Position numbers and translations under genes: made by a program. From Bacillota bacterium (GTDB lineage Bacteria; Bacillota; Negativicutes; Sporomusales; Sporomusaceae): a stretch of 64,000 nt of DNA. Location of the stretch: contig JAGGAB010000042.1 in assembly GCA_017889705.1 (NCBI GenBank), positions 23,943 to 87,942 of the forward strand. Direction: 5' to 3'. The notes beneath the pieces are model-generated. The model saw nothing but the letters and a program-made list of their open reading frames with translations, was not told the origin of the DNA and did not search any database. Shown here piece after piece: positions 1-13,650 of the stretch (positions are counted from its first letter, which is position 1; each line of letters begins with the position of its first letter).

Positions 1-172
1 TTTTCACCTTGACTGCCAAGCGCCTGTTAATTTCCGGCAGCCGCTCAATCATATCTTTATGCACTGTACTCTTGCTCACTCCGAACACCACGGCAGTCTG
101 TCGTACAGTATGTTTTGTTTCCATGATGTGATTGCATATATCCAGCACTCTTTTCCGAATATATTCTTTCAT
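1..172 (-). CDS. spoIIID: Sporulation transcription factor SpoIIID (partial, C-terminus off window)
   Basis: Only the first 57 codons are present; the rest lies beyond the left edge. The protein begins MKEYIRKRVLDI and contains the helix-turn-helix core FGVSKSTVHKDM followed by ERLPEIN, which is the signature of SpoIIID, the small DNA-binding regulator that remodels the sigma-E regulon in the mother cell. The ATG at 172 is chosen because an overlapping upstream ATG is out of frame. It lies downstream of murA, spoIID and the spoIIQ-like gene on the same strand, the order known from Bacillus and Clostridia. Identity is near certain; the C-terminal basic region cannot be seen. Confidence 0.93.
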   Translation of the reverse strand, partial: MKEYIRKRVLDICNHIMETKHTVRQTAVVFGVSKSTVHKDMIERLPEINRRLAVKVK

Positions 173-351
173 TCATTCTCTTCCCCCTCGCGCCCGTCCT
201 TTTACTCTTGCTACCATGTATATGCAGCAATCAGGTGAAGCAGAACAGACAACCGCAGGGGGGACTAACAACCTACAATAAAAATAGCCCCTTGTTTGCC
301 AGGAGCTGCAAGCAGCTACCCATTCTGGCATACAAAAGGCTCTTCGGTATT

Positions 352-1056
352 TTACTTGGGAATGTCAGGAAATAATTCGCGTGGATTAAGATACTCTTTT
401 CTTTCCTGTTCTTGCACAGCAACATGCAGGTGCGGCTCAGGTTTGTTGCGGGTAACCCCCATTGATCCCAGCGGATCTCCTGCCTGAATTTTACTATGTT
501 GCTGCACGACAACACTGGCAAGCGAACCATAGGTAATTATCTGGCTATCATACTTAACACCCACAGTAAGACCATATTGTTTGTCTGTATATATCTCGAG
601 TATTTCACCAGCAGTTAAGGCCGGTACAATTTGTCCTTCGCCGCCGCTGACATCAATACCATTATGGTAGCGCCAGTCTTGGTATAATGGCTGAAACTGC
701 CAGCCAAAATCACCGATAATTTTTCCGTTCCATAACTCCCTGATCAACTGTTCACCGGTAGTTTTCCTGTTTTTATCCTTCGCTGTCTCGGCAGTTGCGC
801 CAGTTGACGGCAGCTGTACTTCAGGCTGCGAAATCAAAAGTTGTTCTTGGGGTAAAGCATCAGGTATTACTGCCTGTTCTTGTTGTCTACGCTCAGGTGG
901 CGGTATAGGGTTTGCCGTCGGTGGTTTTGCCATCGGCTCGAGTGTGCCGATAACAGCAAACATCAGCAATACGGCGACTGTCAACAGAAATCCGGCTGTC
1001 ACTACCTGCCCAACATAACCGAAGCGCGCAAACTTCGTTAAAATTTTCCTGGGCAT
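352..1056 (-). CDS. spoIIQ: M23 (LytM-type) peptidase, SpoIIQ-like
   Basis: This 234-residue protein has one N-terminal membrane segment (about 17-39), a Pro/Gln-rich linker, and a LytM domain from about 110 to the end. Both zinc motifs are present: HNGID (H131, D135) and HLH (H209, H211). The histidine normally found in the YxHL motif is Ser178 (YGSL), so a catalytic residue seems lost while metal ligands remain. Position between spoIID and spoIIID supports SpoIIQ, the forespore partner of SpoIIIAH in the engulfment channel. GAGGTGA precedes the ATG at a good distance. An ordinary cell-wall endopeptidase is the alternative, but gene order argues for SpoIIQ. Confidence 0.82.
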   Translation of the reverse strand: MPRKILTKFARFGYVGQVVTAGFLLTVAVLLMFAVIGTLEPMAKPPTANPIPPPERRQQEQAVIPDALPQEQLLISQPEVQLPSTGATAETAKDKNRKTTGEQLIRELWNGKIIGDFGWQFQPLYQDWRYHNGIDVSGGEGQIVPALTAGEILEIYTDKQYGLTVGVKYDSQIITYGSLASVVVQQHSKIQAGDPLGSMGVTRNKPEPHLHVAVQEQERKEYLNPRELFPDIPK

Positions 1057-1117
1057 AGAATCACCTCATGGATAGTATGCCCAGTTCTTCCAGGAATAAA
1101 TCAAAAAACGCAAGCGG

Positions 1118-2119
1118 CTAAAAACCGAAGATATTTTTTATGGCAGTCCCGGTATAATAATACGTTAAAATCTGCCTGAAATCGCGACCTTCTTTAGCTT
1201 GCCCATTTGCACCATACTGGCACAGACCAACCCCGTGGCCATACCCAGTTGTTTTAAATACTAACTTATCATCAATGGCTTCAACAATAAATTTGGTTGA
1301 CCGCAGTTCCAGTTTTTCGCGCACTTCCAGTCCAGATAATTGTTTTGTTCCTACCCGCACCATATTGACGCGTCCCGAATCAGTATAGTCAATAATGTTT
1401 ACAACACCTGCACTTTTACCGCTTTGTGCGGCGGCCATTATAACGGCATCATTCCCCAGGCGTGCTTCAAGTTCGGCAAGTGTTATTTCTTTTCTGTCCT
1501 GATATCTTGGCGAGACCTTATCCCAGCTGCAGACCACACTTTGCAGATAAGGATACTCAAATCCCCATACCTCTTTCGCGCTGGCAGTACGCTCTCCGCT
1601 GGTTGAATGAAATACTGCGTTGATAGGTTCGCCGTTATAGGTAAGAATCAAGCCTTGCGTCAAATCTACAGCCTGTGAAACCTTTCGCCAATACTTGCCG
1701 TAATTTGCTCCCCATTTTTCCCGTAGTTTGGTTTCACTGTACCAAGCCTGACTTTCCTTATAGTCGGTTGTGATATCAGCACCCGGGTATTCCAGCGACC
1801 CAGCCCCGCCAAATAGTGCCATATGTTTTGCCGCATAGGTGCGCGCAGCTACCGCTTGGGCTTTAAGGGCCTCAATTTCGAACTCTGCAGGCATTTCACC
1901 TGCCACTACTCCTTTAACATAATCCTCAAGATTCATTGCGACAATTTGTTTGATGTCACCCATATATACTTTAATCATGACATCCTCCTGCCGTGACACA
2001 GGCGGCAAGGTAGTTGCCGTCTGTTTGTTCATTTCATAAGTACTCAGCACCACAATTGCCGGAATGGCAATCACAGCGACAATCACCAATAGTATGCTGC
2101 CAATAGCTATATACCTCAC
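1118..2119 (-). CDS. spoIID: Stage II sporulation protein D, peptidoglycan lytic transglycosylase
   Basis: The 333-residue protein has a single N-terminal membrane helix (about 5-27) and a SpoIID/LytB domain. The catalytic Glu is in VVAGEMPAEF (E75), followed by the family motif EALKAQAVAARTYA, and the C-terminus carries GYGHGVGLCQYGA. SpoIID cleaves glycan strands in the septum so that the mother-cell membrane can engulf the forespore, acting with SpoIIM and SpoIIP. It sits directly downstream of murA and 61 bases upstream of the spoIIQ-like gene, the usual sporeformer order. Length and motifs are standard. Confidence 0.95.
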   Translation of the reverse strand: MRYIAIGSILLVIVAVIAIPAIVVLSTYEMNKQTATTLPPVSRQEDVMIKVYMGDIKQIVAMNLEDYVKGVVAGEMPAEFEIEALKAQAVAARTYAAKHMALFGGAGSLEYPGADITTDYKESQAWYSETKLREKWGANYGKYWRKVSQAVDLTQGLILTYNGEPINAVFHSTSGERTASAKEVWGFEYPYLQSVVCSWDKVSPRYQDRKEITLAELEARLGNDAVIMAAAQSGKSAGVVNIIDYTDSGRVNMVRVGTKQLSGLEVREKLELRSTKFIVEAIDDKLVFKTTGYGHGVGLCQYGANGQAKEGRDFRQILTYYYTGTAIKNIFGF

Positions 2120-2225
2120 CCACTCACCTTCTTCACCTCAGGCCTATTTCTTAGCTTTTTACCGTCTTATATTCATACTATGCAAACACGTCAAGCGGTA
2201 TTATGCTTTCTGTTAGAAAAAAACA

Positions 2226-2294
2226 AGATTGCTTCCTTTTGTTCACAATGACCCACATTTTTCTGCCGGTCATTGCGAGCATAGGAAACAATCT
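2226..2294. repeat. Long imperfect palindrome, REP/MITE-like
   Basis: In the murA-spoIID gap, bases 2226-2253 pair with 2268-2294 around a 14-base loop, giving an almost continuous hairpin with only a few mismatches (ends AGATTGcTTCC and GGAAaCAATCT; inner CAATGACC and GGTCATTG). The outer sequence CAATCTCGCTT recurs in the palindrome at 54,381-54,422. It has no T-run on either side, so a simple terminator is less likely than a dispersed palindromic repeat. Confidence 0.6.
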
Positions 2295-2325
2295 CGCTTC
2301 GCATTATAGTATTAGTTCAGTACGG

Positions 2326-3582
2326 CTAACAATCTACCCGTTCAATGTTAGCGCCGATATTGCAGAATTTTTCCACCAGTTTATCATAACCGCGGTCAAT
2401 ATGATGGATGTAACCGATCTCGGTTTGGCCTTCAGAAACCAAACCGGCTAAAACAAGGGCAGCACCGGCACGCAAATCAGTAGCTTTCACCGGACAGCCG
2501 GTCAAGGTTTTGACACCTTCAACCACAGCGCTGCGGCCATCAATTTTAATTGACGCCCCCATCCGTTTAAGCTCATCCACATGCATAAACCGGTTTTCAA
2601 AGACGGTCTCAGTTACAATACTTGTCCCCTGAGCCACTGTCATGAGCGCCATAAACTGAGCCTGCATGTCTGTCGGAAATCCGGGATAAGGCAATGTCTT
2701 GATATCAACAGCCCTAATATTGCCGTCACTACGGACTCTAACACCATTTACATCTTCTTCAATAGTAACGCCTGCTTCTTTCAGTTTGGCAATAAGTGGT
2801 TTTAAGTGTTCTGTCAGTGCATTCTCCACATATACATCGCCACCGGTAATCGCGGCCGCTATCATATAGGTTCCGGCTTCTATCCGGTCAGGAATCACCG
2901 AGTGACAAGCGCCCTTTAGTTCACTGACGCCCTCAATTCTAATCTTCTTAGTGCCGGCACCGCGGATATTTGCCCCCATATGGTTAAGCATATTAGCCAA
3001 ATCCACAATCTCAGGCTCTTCTGCCGGATTTTCAATAATGGTCTGTCCTTTAGCCATGCTGGCTGCCATCATTATATTCTCGGTTGCCCCAACGCTGGGG
3101 AAATCCAAATAAATTCTGGCACCGGTTAGGCCTTGAGGTGCTTTGGCTTCAATAAACCCATGACCCATAATAATCTCTGCCCCTAAAGCCTCAAAACCTT
3201 TTAAGTGCAGATCAATAGGTCTGGTGCCAATTGCGCAGCCACCAGGCAATGAAATCTTGGCAGAACCTTCCCGCGCGAGTAGCGGGCCCATCACCAGGAA
3301 TGAAGCTCGCATTTTACGCACAAGTTCATAAGGTGCTTCACAAGTTGCTATTTTTGAGCTGTCAACATACAATGTACCCGGCTCAATTTTAACCGCCGCG
3401 CCTAAGTGTGCTAACACCTCGGCAATTGTGCGGACATCTTCCAAATCAGGTATTTCTTCCAGGGTGCTGGGACTTGTCCCTAGTAATGTTGCCGCAATTA
3501 CAGGTAATACAGCATTTTTGGCTCCACTGACTTTTACAGTGCCAGTAAGCCGATTGCCCCCCCGAACAATTAATTTTTCCAC
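2326..3582 (-). CDS. murA: UDP-N-acetylglucosamine 1-carboxyvinyltransferase
   Basis: MurA transfers enolpyruvate from PEP to UDP-GlcNAc, the first committed step of peptidoglycan synthesis, in the cytoplasm. The start is placed at the GTG at 3582 (VEKLIVRGG) because GGGAGGAAAG lies just before it; the frame is open for six more codons upstream, but those codons contain that ribosome-binding site. The protein is 418 residues, the normal MurA length. The PEP-binding, fosfomycin-target cysteine is present in GGCAIGTRP (C116), with the N-terminal KNA motif near residue 22. It lies between the ATP synthase operon and spoIID, as in Bacillus subtilis murAA. Confidence 0.96.
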   Translation of the reverse strand: MEKLIVRGGNRLTGTVKVSGAKNAVLPVIAATLLGTSPSTLEEIPDLEDVRTIAEVLAHLGAAVKIEPGTLYVDSSKIATCEAPYELVRKMRASFLVMGPLLAREGSAKISLPGGCAIGTRPIDLHLKGFEALGAEIIMGHGFIEAKAPQGLTGARIYLDFPSVGATENIMMAASMAKGQTIIENPAEEPEIVDLANMLNHMGANIRGAGTKKIRIEGVSELKGACHSVIPDRIEAGTYMIAAAITGGDVYVENALTEHLKPLIAKLKEAGVTIEEDVNGVRVRSDGNIRAVDIKTLPYPGFPTDMQAQFMALMTVAQGTSIVTETVFENRFMHVDELKRMGASIKIDGRSAVVEGVKTLTGCPVKATDLRAGAALVLAGLVSEGQTEIGYIHHIDRGYDKLVEKFCNIGANIERVDC

Positions 3583-3787
3583 AAACTTTCCTCCCACCAC
3601 AGCGGTAAGTGCAATGCATAAATTCCCTACAATAGTTTATCATTACCGTGGTAGCTGCGCAAGGGTTTTGAGTCCTATAATTATTCAAAAAAATTTCTAT
3701 ATCTACATTTTTGCCAGTATTTAGGCAGGTTATTCCATGTAAATTATGGTGAGGTAAAGGAAAGTTACACTTTCTGTTGGCGAAAAC

Positions 3788-3822
3788 AAAAAGATTGCGG
3801 TACTAAAGACCGCAATCTTTTT
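3788..3822 (-). terminator. Rho-independent terminator of the atp operon
   Basis: A perfect 14-base-pair stem (3788-3801 with 3809-3822, loop of 7) lies directly after the atpC stop. Read on the minus strand it ends in a T-rich tract, so it terminates atp transcription before murA. It has T residues on both sides and could act in both directions. Confidence 0.88.
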
Positions 3823-3829
3823 TGTAACA

Positions 3830-4240
3830 TTATTTTTTGTCTGCCACTCTTAAACGCACCATAGCCCGTTTAAGTGCCACTTCAGCCCGCCGGACATCAA
3901 TATCTGACGAACCGCCTGCTTCTTTCAAACGGCGTTCGGCACGTTCTCTAGCAGATTCGGCCCGTTTAATATCAATTTCTTCCGGCAATTCAGCACAACC
4001 TGCCAGCACGGTTATCTTTTGCGGACGGACTTCAATAAAGCCGCTGCATACCGAAAACAGTTGCTCGCCTTCGTCGGTCTGAATTCTCAGCGGCCAAATC
4101 TCAAGGCCGGCAATTAAGGGAGCATGACCGGGAAGAATACCAAGGTCACCGTCAGTGGCCCTGGCAATTACCATATTCACGTCTTCGGAATAGACCATCC
4201 GATCAGGAGTAACAATATCCAGCCGAATTTTATTGGCCAT
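3830..4240 (-). CDS. atpC: F1Fo ATP synthase epsilon subunit
   Basis: The 136-residue epsilon subunit has an N-terminal beta-sandwich (IRLDIVTPDRMVYSEDV, then GDLGILPGHAPLI) and a C-terminal helical hairpin rich in Arg, Glu and Ala (about 90-136). It belongs to the central stalk, linking gamma to the c-ring and restraining ATP hydrolysis. It is the last gene of the operon, 3 bases after the atpD stop, and is followed by a strong terminator. Confidence 0.96.
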   Translation of the reverse strand: MANKIRLDIVTPDRMVYSEDVNMVIARATDGDLGILPGHAPLIAGLEIWPLRIQTDEGEQLFSVCSGFIEVRPQKITVLAGCAELPEEIDIKRAESARERAERRLKEAGGSSDIDVRRAEVALKRAMVRLRVADKK

Positions 4241-4243
4241 GTA

Positions 4244-6537
<2,294 letters not shown>

Positions 6538-6543
6538 GTATTA

Positions 6544-8664
<2,121 letters not shown>

Positions 8665-8671
<7 letters not shown>

Positions 8672-9141
8672 GGCAAGCCACCAATTTTCTTACCATCGAG
8701 ATTACTAATAAAATCATCGACAATCTTGGCATTGGCCTGCTCGTCCATGTTTTGGACAATAATCTTCGATGCAGCCGCAACGGCTAAGGTTACTACCTCG
8801 CCTTTGAGTTCAGCAATGGCAAGGTCGCGCTCGCGGGCAATTTCTTCTTGTGTGGCTTTTAACAGCCGGGCACTTTCTTCACGAGCTTCTTTGAGAATTT
8901 CTTCTTTGGTTTGTTCAGCCAGCTTGGCGGCCTTTTCAACAATAGCCTGCGCCTGAGTACGGGCGTCAGCCAGTTGAGCAAGATATTCCTGCTTGAGTTT
9001 CTCAGCAGCTTGCTTTTCCTGTTCAGCCGAGTTCAGACTGTCAGCAATTTTGGCCTGCCGGTCAGCCAGCGCCTGCATTAGCGGTTTATATGCCACTTTT
9101 GTTAAAATAGCAACAAGTATAAGAAAATTTATAATTTGCAA
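8665..9141 (-). CDS. atpF: F1Fo ATP synthase b subunit
   Basis: This subunit has one N-terminal membrane helix (about 3-20, INFLILVAILTKVAYKPL) followed by a long charged Ala/Glu/Lys-rich helix that forms the peripheral stalk. No ATG is available; the TTG at 9141 is the best in-frame start, with AGGAGG about 12 bases upstream, a slightly long spacing. The resulting 158 residues is close to the family norm, although the membrane helix begins unusually near residue 1. It lies between atpE and atpH. Confidence 0.93.
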
Positions 9142-9231
9142 CCAATTGAGGGCCCTCCTCTTTCCGGCGTATAAGGGGAGCGCTGACAGAAAAATATGCG
9201 GTATCCTGCCAGTCGCCCGCTAACGCGTATA

Positions 9232-10224
<993 letters not shown>

Positions 10225-10239
10225 TCATTCTCACTCCCT

Positions 10240-10671
10240 TCATAAGTTTATTTTTGACTTTCCTACATTTGTTACCAGTCCTGAGACCACAATACACACG
10301 GCTTGTAACATTAGTACTATATGAAGTGAGAATAAACCCACTACCGCCGCCCAAAAGTTAATGCCGGGAATCTTGACTGATAAAACAAGTATGGAAATCA
10401 TAAATCCATACCGAAATAACCAGCCTGTCCGCATTGAGGCAATGGCTTTGCCCTGTGGAAGTTCTGCGCTTTTTTTTACTTTGTGACACATGTACAGAAA
10501 ATAAAACAGGCTGCTTGTCCAGCCTATTAAAAAGCCGGGCATTATGTATACTTTTCTGAATAATGAAGCGCCAAGGATTATTACTAACCCCCAGAGCAGC
10601 ATGTGCAGAAGAAATTGCCGTATTAGGCCGTTATAGGTATCACTAAACTGCATTTTTAGCAAAAAAACCAT
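10240..10671 (-). CDS. atpI: ATP synthase subunit I (AtpI family)
   Basis: A 143-residue membrane protein with about four hydrophobic segments and short polar loops (KVKKSAELPQGKA), placed directly before atpB, where the ATP synthase I family is normally found. It is thought to help assemble the c-ring. The start is uncertain: ATG at 10671 lies 3 bases after the atpZ stop with a poor ribosome site, while a TTG three codons in, preceded by AAAGGATGG, or the ATG at codon 7 are possible. Confidence 0.85.
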   Translation of the reverse strand: MVFLLKMQFSDTYNGLIRQFLLHMLLWGLVIILGASLFRKVYIMPGFLIGWTSSLFYFLYMCHKVKKSAELPQGKAIASMRTGWLFRYGFMISILVLSVKIPGINFWAAVVGLFSLHIVLMLQAVCIVVSGLVTNVGKSKINL

Positions 10672-10674
10672 CCT

Positions 10675-10884
10675 TTATAACTTGATAATTTTTTTGTAAG
10701 TAGACCACAATCCAGCTAGCATACCTACCACAATCCCTGATACAGTACACCATGGAGAACTGGCAAAGAAGTTATCAAGCCACCGGCCGCCAAACAAGCC
10801 TACCGCGATCGTAGCCACCATTGTCAGGCCAATATTGCCGGCCACACCAAGTGCAGCCCAAGTATTTCCGGGTTTTTCCGGCAT
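10675..10884 (-). CDS. atpZ: AtpZ/AtpI-family small membrane protein
   Basis: This 69-residue protein has two membrane helices separated by a short segment (GGRWLDNFFASSPW), the pattern of the AtpZ family (F0F1-ATPase subunit, putative Ca2+/Mg2+ transporter). GAGGTGAGG precedes the ATG. It is the first gene of the atp operon, before atpI. In related systems the AtpZ-AtpI pair has been linked to divalent cation uptake for the synthase; that role is inferred here. Confidence 0.88.
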   Translation of the reverse strand: MPEKPGNTWAALGVAGNIGLTMVATIAVGLFGGRWLDNFFASSPWCTVSGIVVGMLAGLWSTYKKIIKL

Positions 10885-11077
10885 AGCCTCACCTCATATA
10901 GCTCCGCCTATGCTGCTTATTATAACCAACATAGTAAAAAGCTATTATTATATGGCAAATCCTTGCAAAAGGCCGATATTCGGGATATATATTCTATACT
11001 GTATCGCAAAACTCCTGCTATTATGTTACAGAAAACAAGAAAAATTTAACCAATTTGCATTATTTGAAACAAATTTG

Positions 11078-12238
11078 TCACTTACTGCTAGCTTCAAATT
11101 CGTTTGGCATACTTGAAATTAGCTGGTGTTTATATAATATAGCGTTGACAATACGGCTGGATGCCTTACCGTCTCCATAAGGATTTACCGCACTTGCCAT
11201 ACGATGATATTCCTGTCCGTTAATAATAAGTTCCCGTGTCTCACGATATACCCGGTCTTTATCGGTGCCGATAAGTTTAACTGTACCGGCAGTTACTGCC
11301 TCTGGTCGCTCGGTCGTATCCCTAAGAACCAGAACAGGTTTGCCAAGAGCCGGCGCTTCTTCCTGAATGCCGCCGGAATCGGTGAGTATCAAATAAGCTC
11401 TGGCCATAAGATTGGCAAACGGTTGATAATCAAGCGGGTCAATTAGATGCACGCGGTCAAGTCCGCCCAGCTCCTCCTGCACCACCTGACGCACCAAGGG
11501 GTTTTTATGAACCGGAAAAACAATCTCAACATCAGCATGCTGATTAACAATGTCTTTTAATGCCTGATACACATGGCGCATCGGTTCACCCAAATTTTCG
11601 CGGCGATGGGTGGTAACCAAAATAACTTTACGGCTATAGTCAATGCTTTGCAGCAGCGGATCGGTAAATTTATAATTAGCATCTACAGTAGTCTTTAATG
11701 CATCAATTACGGTATTACCGGTTACAATTACCGTTTTGGGGTCAATATTCTCCTGCAGCAGGTTGTTCCTGGCAGTGGTTGTCGGCGCAAAGTGTATGTC
11801 TGTCAAGGAGCCTGTCAGCTTACGGTTCATTTCCTCCGGATAAGGCGAATATTTATCACCGGTACGCAAGCCAGCTTCAACATGTCCAATGACAGTCTGG
11901 TGATAAAAAGCTGCCAGAGCACCCGCAAAAGTTGTTGTCGTATCGCCGTGAACCAGAACAATATCAGGCTTTTCTTCGCTTAACACCTTGTTCAGTCCTT
12001 GCATGGCCCTGCAGGTAATATCAAACAGGGTTTGGCCCTGACTCATGATGTCAAGATCATAATCCGGCGTAATCTTAAATAAGCCCAATACCTGATCCAG
12101 CATTTCCCGATGCTGGGCAGTTACCGCAACGACCGGGGTTATGTATTCAGGATATTTTGCTAATTCAAGGACAACAGGTGCCATTTTTATGGCTTCCGGC
12201 CTAGTACCAAAGACAGTCATAACTTTAATGCGTGACAT
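11078..12238 (-). CDS. wecB: UDP-N-acetylglucosamine 2-epimerase (non-hydrolysing)
   Basis: The 386-residue enzyme interconverts UDP-GlcNAc and UDP-ManNAc for surface polysaccharides. It begins with the family motif VFGTRPEAIKMAPV and contains HGDTTTT, HVEAGLRTG and, in the C-terminal domain, DSGGIQEEAPALGKP with RPEAV, all typical of the GT-B-like epimerase fold. AGGAGC precedes the start. It follows the WecA/TagO-type transferase by about 113 bases, and the two likely feed one glycan pathway. Whether the ManNAc goes to a teichoic-acid-like or O-antigen-like polymer cannot be decided. Confidence 0.95.
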   Translation of the reverse strand: MSRIKVMTVFGTRPEAIKMAPVVLELAKYPEYITPVVAVTAQHREMLDQVLGLFKITPDYDLDIMSQGQTLFDITCRAMQGLNKVLSEEKPDIVLVHGDTTTTFAGALAAFYHQTVIGHVEAGLRTGDKYSPYPEEMNRKLTGSLTDIHFAPTTTARNNLLQENIDPKTVIVTGNTVIDALKTTVDANYKFTDPLLQSIDYSRKVILVTTHRRENLGEPMRHVYQALKDIVNQHADVEIVFPVHKNPLVRQVVQEELGGLDRVHLIDPLDYQPFANLMARAYLILTDSGGIQEEAPALGKPVLVLRDTTERPEAVTAGTVKLIGTDKDRVYRETRELIINGQEYHRMASAVNPYGDGKASSRIVNAILYKHQLISSMPNEFEASSK

Positions 12239-12300
12239 AGTAAGAATGCTCCTTCCATTGGCAACAAGTGGATTTTTTCACTTTTCTTCTAATAAATTCA

Positions 12301-12321
12301 AGGCGGGCAAATTGCCCGCCT
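12301..12321 (-). terminator. Short GC-rich hairpin between the WecA-type gene and wecB
   Basis: AGGCGGGCAA (12301-12310) pairs with TTGCCCGCCT (12312-12321). The downstream sequence on the minus strand is AT-rich but has no clean T-run, so termination is likely partial. It could tune wecB expression relative to the upstream gene. Confidence 0.5.
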
Positions 12322-12351
12322 ATTCGTCCAAAATCTATTCCGTTAACGGTA

Positions 12352-13401
12352 TTAATGGCTTTTCACCGAGGAACTCTGTTTGAGCGCCCCGTCATTATTA
12401 CTCAGCACACCAATTTTTTTAGCTCCAAGGCAGGCAACAACAATAATTGCCAGGATAATTATGAAAGCATATGCTTTGCTTACTTCAGTAAGAGCAATAG
12501 CACTTACACCCAAGAAACCGCTAATTACATACATCAAGAGTACTGCCTGCTTCTGGGTTAAGCCCATCGCCAAAAGCCGATGATGCAAATGCCCTTTATC
12601 AGGTTTAAAAATCGGCCGTCCATTCATATAACGGCGAATAATCGCAAAAGCCGTATCCATGATCGGCAAGCCTAAGGCCACAATCGGAACAACCAGCGCA
12701 ATGGTTGCGGCGCTCTTTACAGCACCCAATATGGAAACAGCCGCAAGCATATATCCTAAAAACATGCTGCCGGTATCACCCATAAAGATTTTGGCCGGAT
12801 TAAAGTTGTGCTGCAAAAAGCCAAGGGCACTGCCCGCCAATGCAGCCGTCAAAATCGCCACTGTCCAAAAGTTTTGCTCAAGCGCCACTAACAAAATAGT
12901 GAGCGAAGCAATTGTCGAAACTCCGGCCGCCAGCCCGTCAAGGCCGTCAATCAGGTTAACGGTATTGGTAAGGCCAACCACCCACATAAGCGTAAGCGGG
13001 ATTGACAGGTAATTGACATAGATCATATCACCAAACGGATTGGTCAACCATTCAATCCTGATATCAAACATAACTAATATTGCAGCCGCTACAATCTGAC
13101 CCAGCAGCTTAACTTTCGCTGACAACTGCATCAAATCATCAATAACACCAACGGCCAAAATAACAGTGCCGCCTAATAACAGGCCTAAAATTTCATGACT
13201 AATATGCATACTGGACAATACAGCCAGTACAAAACCAAAATATATCGCCAACCCACCCATACGGGGAATTGGAGTAGTATGCACTTTACGGGCGTCCGGG
13301 GCATCCAAAGCGCCTGCCTTAATGGCCAATTCTTTAACTTTAGGAGTAATAAAATAGGCCGCTGCCAGTGCAACAGAAAAAGCCACTAAATATGTTTGCA
13401 T
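12352..13401 (-). CDS. Undecaprenyl-phosphate GlcNAc-1-phosphate transferase (WecA/TagO family)
   Basis: This 349-residue polytopic membrane enzyme loads a sugar-1-phosphate onto undecaprenyl phosphate. Motifs of the MraY/WecA superfamily are visible: RMGG (47-50), VIDDL with D88-D89, TNTVNLIDGLDGLAAG (145-160), GDTGSMFLG, and the cytoplasmic GHLHHRLL motif that separates WecA/TagO from MraY. The start is the ATG at 13401, preceded by GAGGTG; the frame is open 20 codons further but that part overlaps the promoter. The adjacent wecB suggests UDP-GlcNAc as substrate and a ManNAc-containing polymer. Confidence 0.92.
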   Translation of the reverse strand: MQTYLVAFSVALAAAYFITPKVKELAIKAGALDAPDARKVHTTPIPRMGGLAIYFGFVLAVLSSMHISHEILGLLLGGTVILAVGVIDDLMQLSAKVKLLGQIVAAAILVMFDIRIEWLTNPFGDMIYVNYLSIPLTLMWVVGLTNTVNLIDGLDGLAAGVSTIASLTILLVALEQNFWTVAILTAALAGSALGFLQHNFNPAKIFMGDTGSMFLGYMLAAVSILGAVKSAATIALVVPIVALGLPIMDTAFAIIRRYMNGRPIFKPDKGHLHHRLLAMGLTQKQAVLLMYVISGFLGVSAIALTEVSKAYAFIIILAIIVVACLGAKKIGVLSNNDGALKQSSSVKSH

Positions 13402-13431
13402 ATAATAACACCTCATTTCTACGCAACACTC

Positions 13432-13461
13432 ATTGTACCTTATCCACCTGAAACTTGTCAA
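13432..13461 (-). promoter_or_regulatory. Sigma-A-type promoter of the WecA/TagO gene
   Basis: On the minus strand TTGACA (13461-13456) and TACAAT (13437-13432) are separated by 18 bases, about 30 bases before the ATG. This is a near-consensus vegetative promoter and suggests that transcription of the glycan genes, and perhaps the atp operon, starts here. Confidence 0.75.
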
Positions 13462-13650
13462 TCTGTGATAAGGTATTTAGGACGTACGAACCATCGCCTT
13501 CCGGTGAATGGCTGACATTCGTCCTGACAAGGGCGGCAAGTAGCTGTTATAGTATTTTCATTATCAATAACTATATGCACTAAATTAGTTGCAATATACC
13601 AAGCTTAGCCGCTATCGCCTGTTACCAGACCTGATGTTCCTCAGGCGGCA

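Noticed and set aside
2119..2220. Possible sigma-E-type promoter before spoIID (GCATAAT and CATAGTAT on the minus strand)
   Set aside because: The spacing of about 17 is too long for the usual sigma-E pattern and the -10 match is poor.
10884..11078. Promoter of the atp operon
   Set aside because: The gap is AT-rich and holds several partial -35 and -10 matches, but no pair with proper spacing stands out.
13461..13650. Riboswitch-like segment upstream of the WecA-type gene (GGACG/CGTCC ends)
   Set aside because: The segment lies upstream of a good promoter for that gene and matches no known aptamer core that I can recognise.
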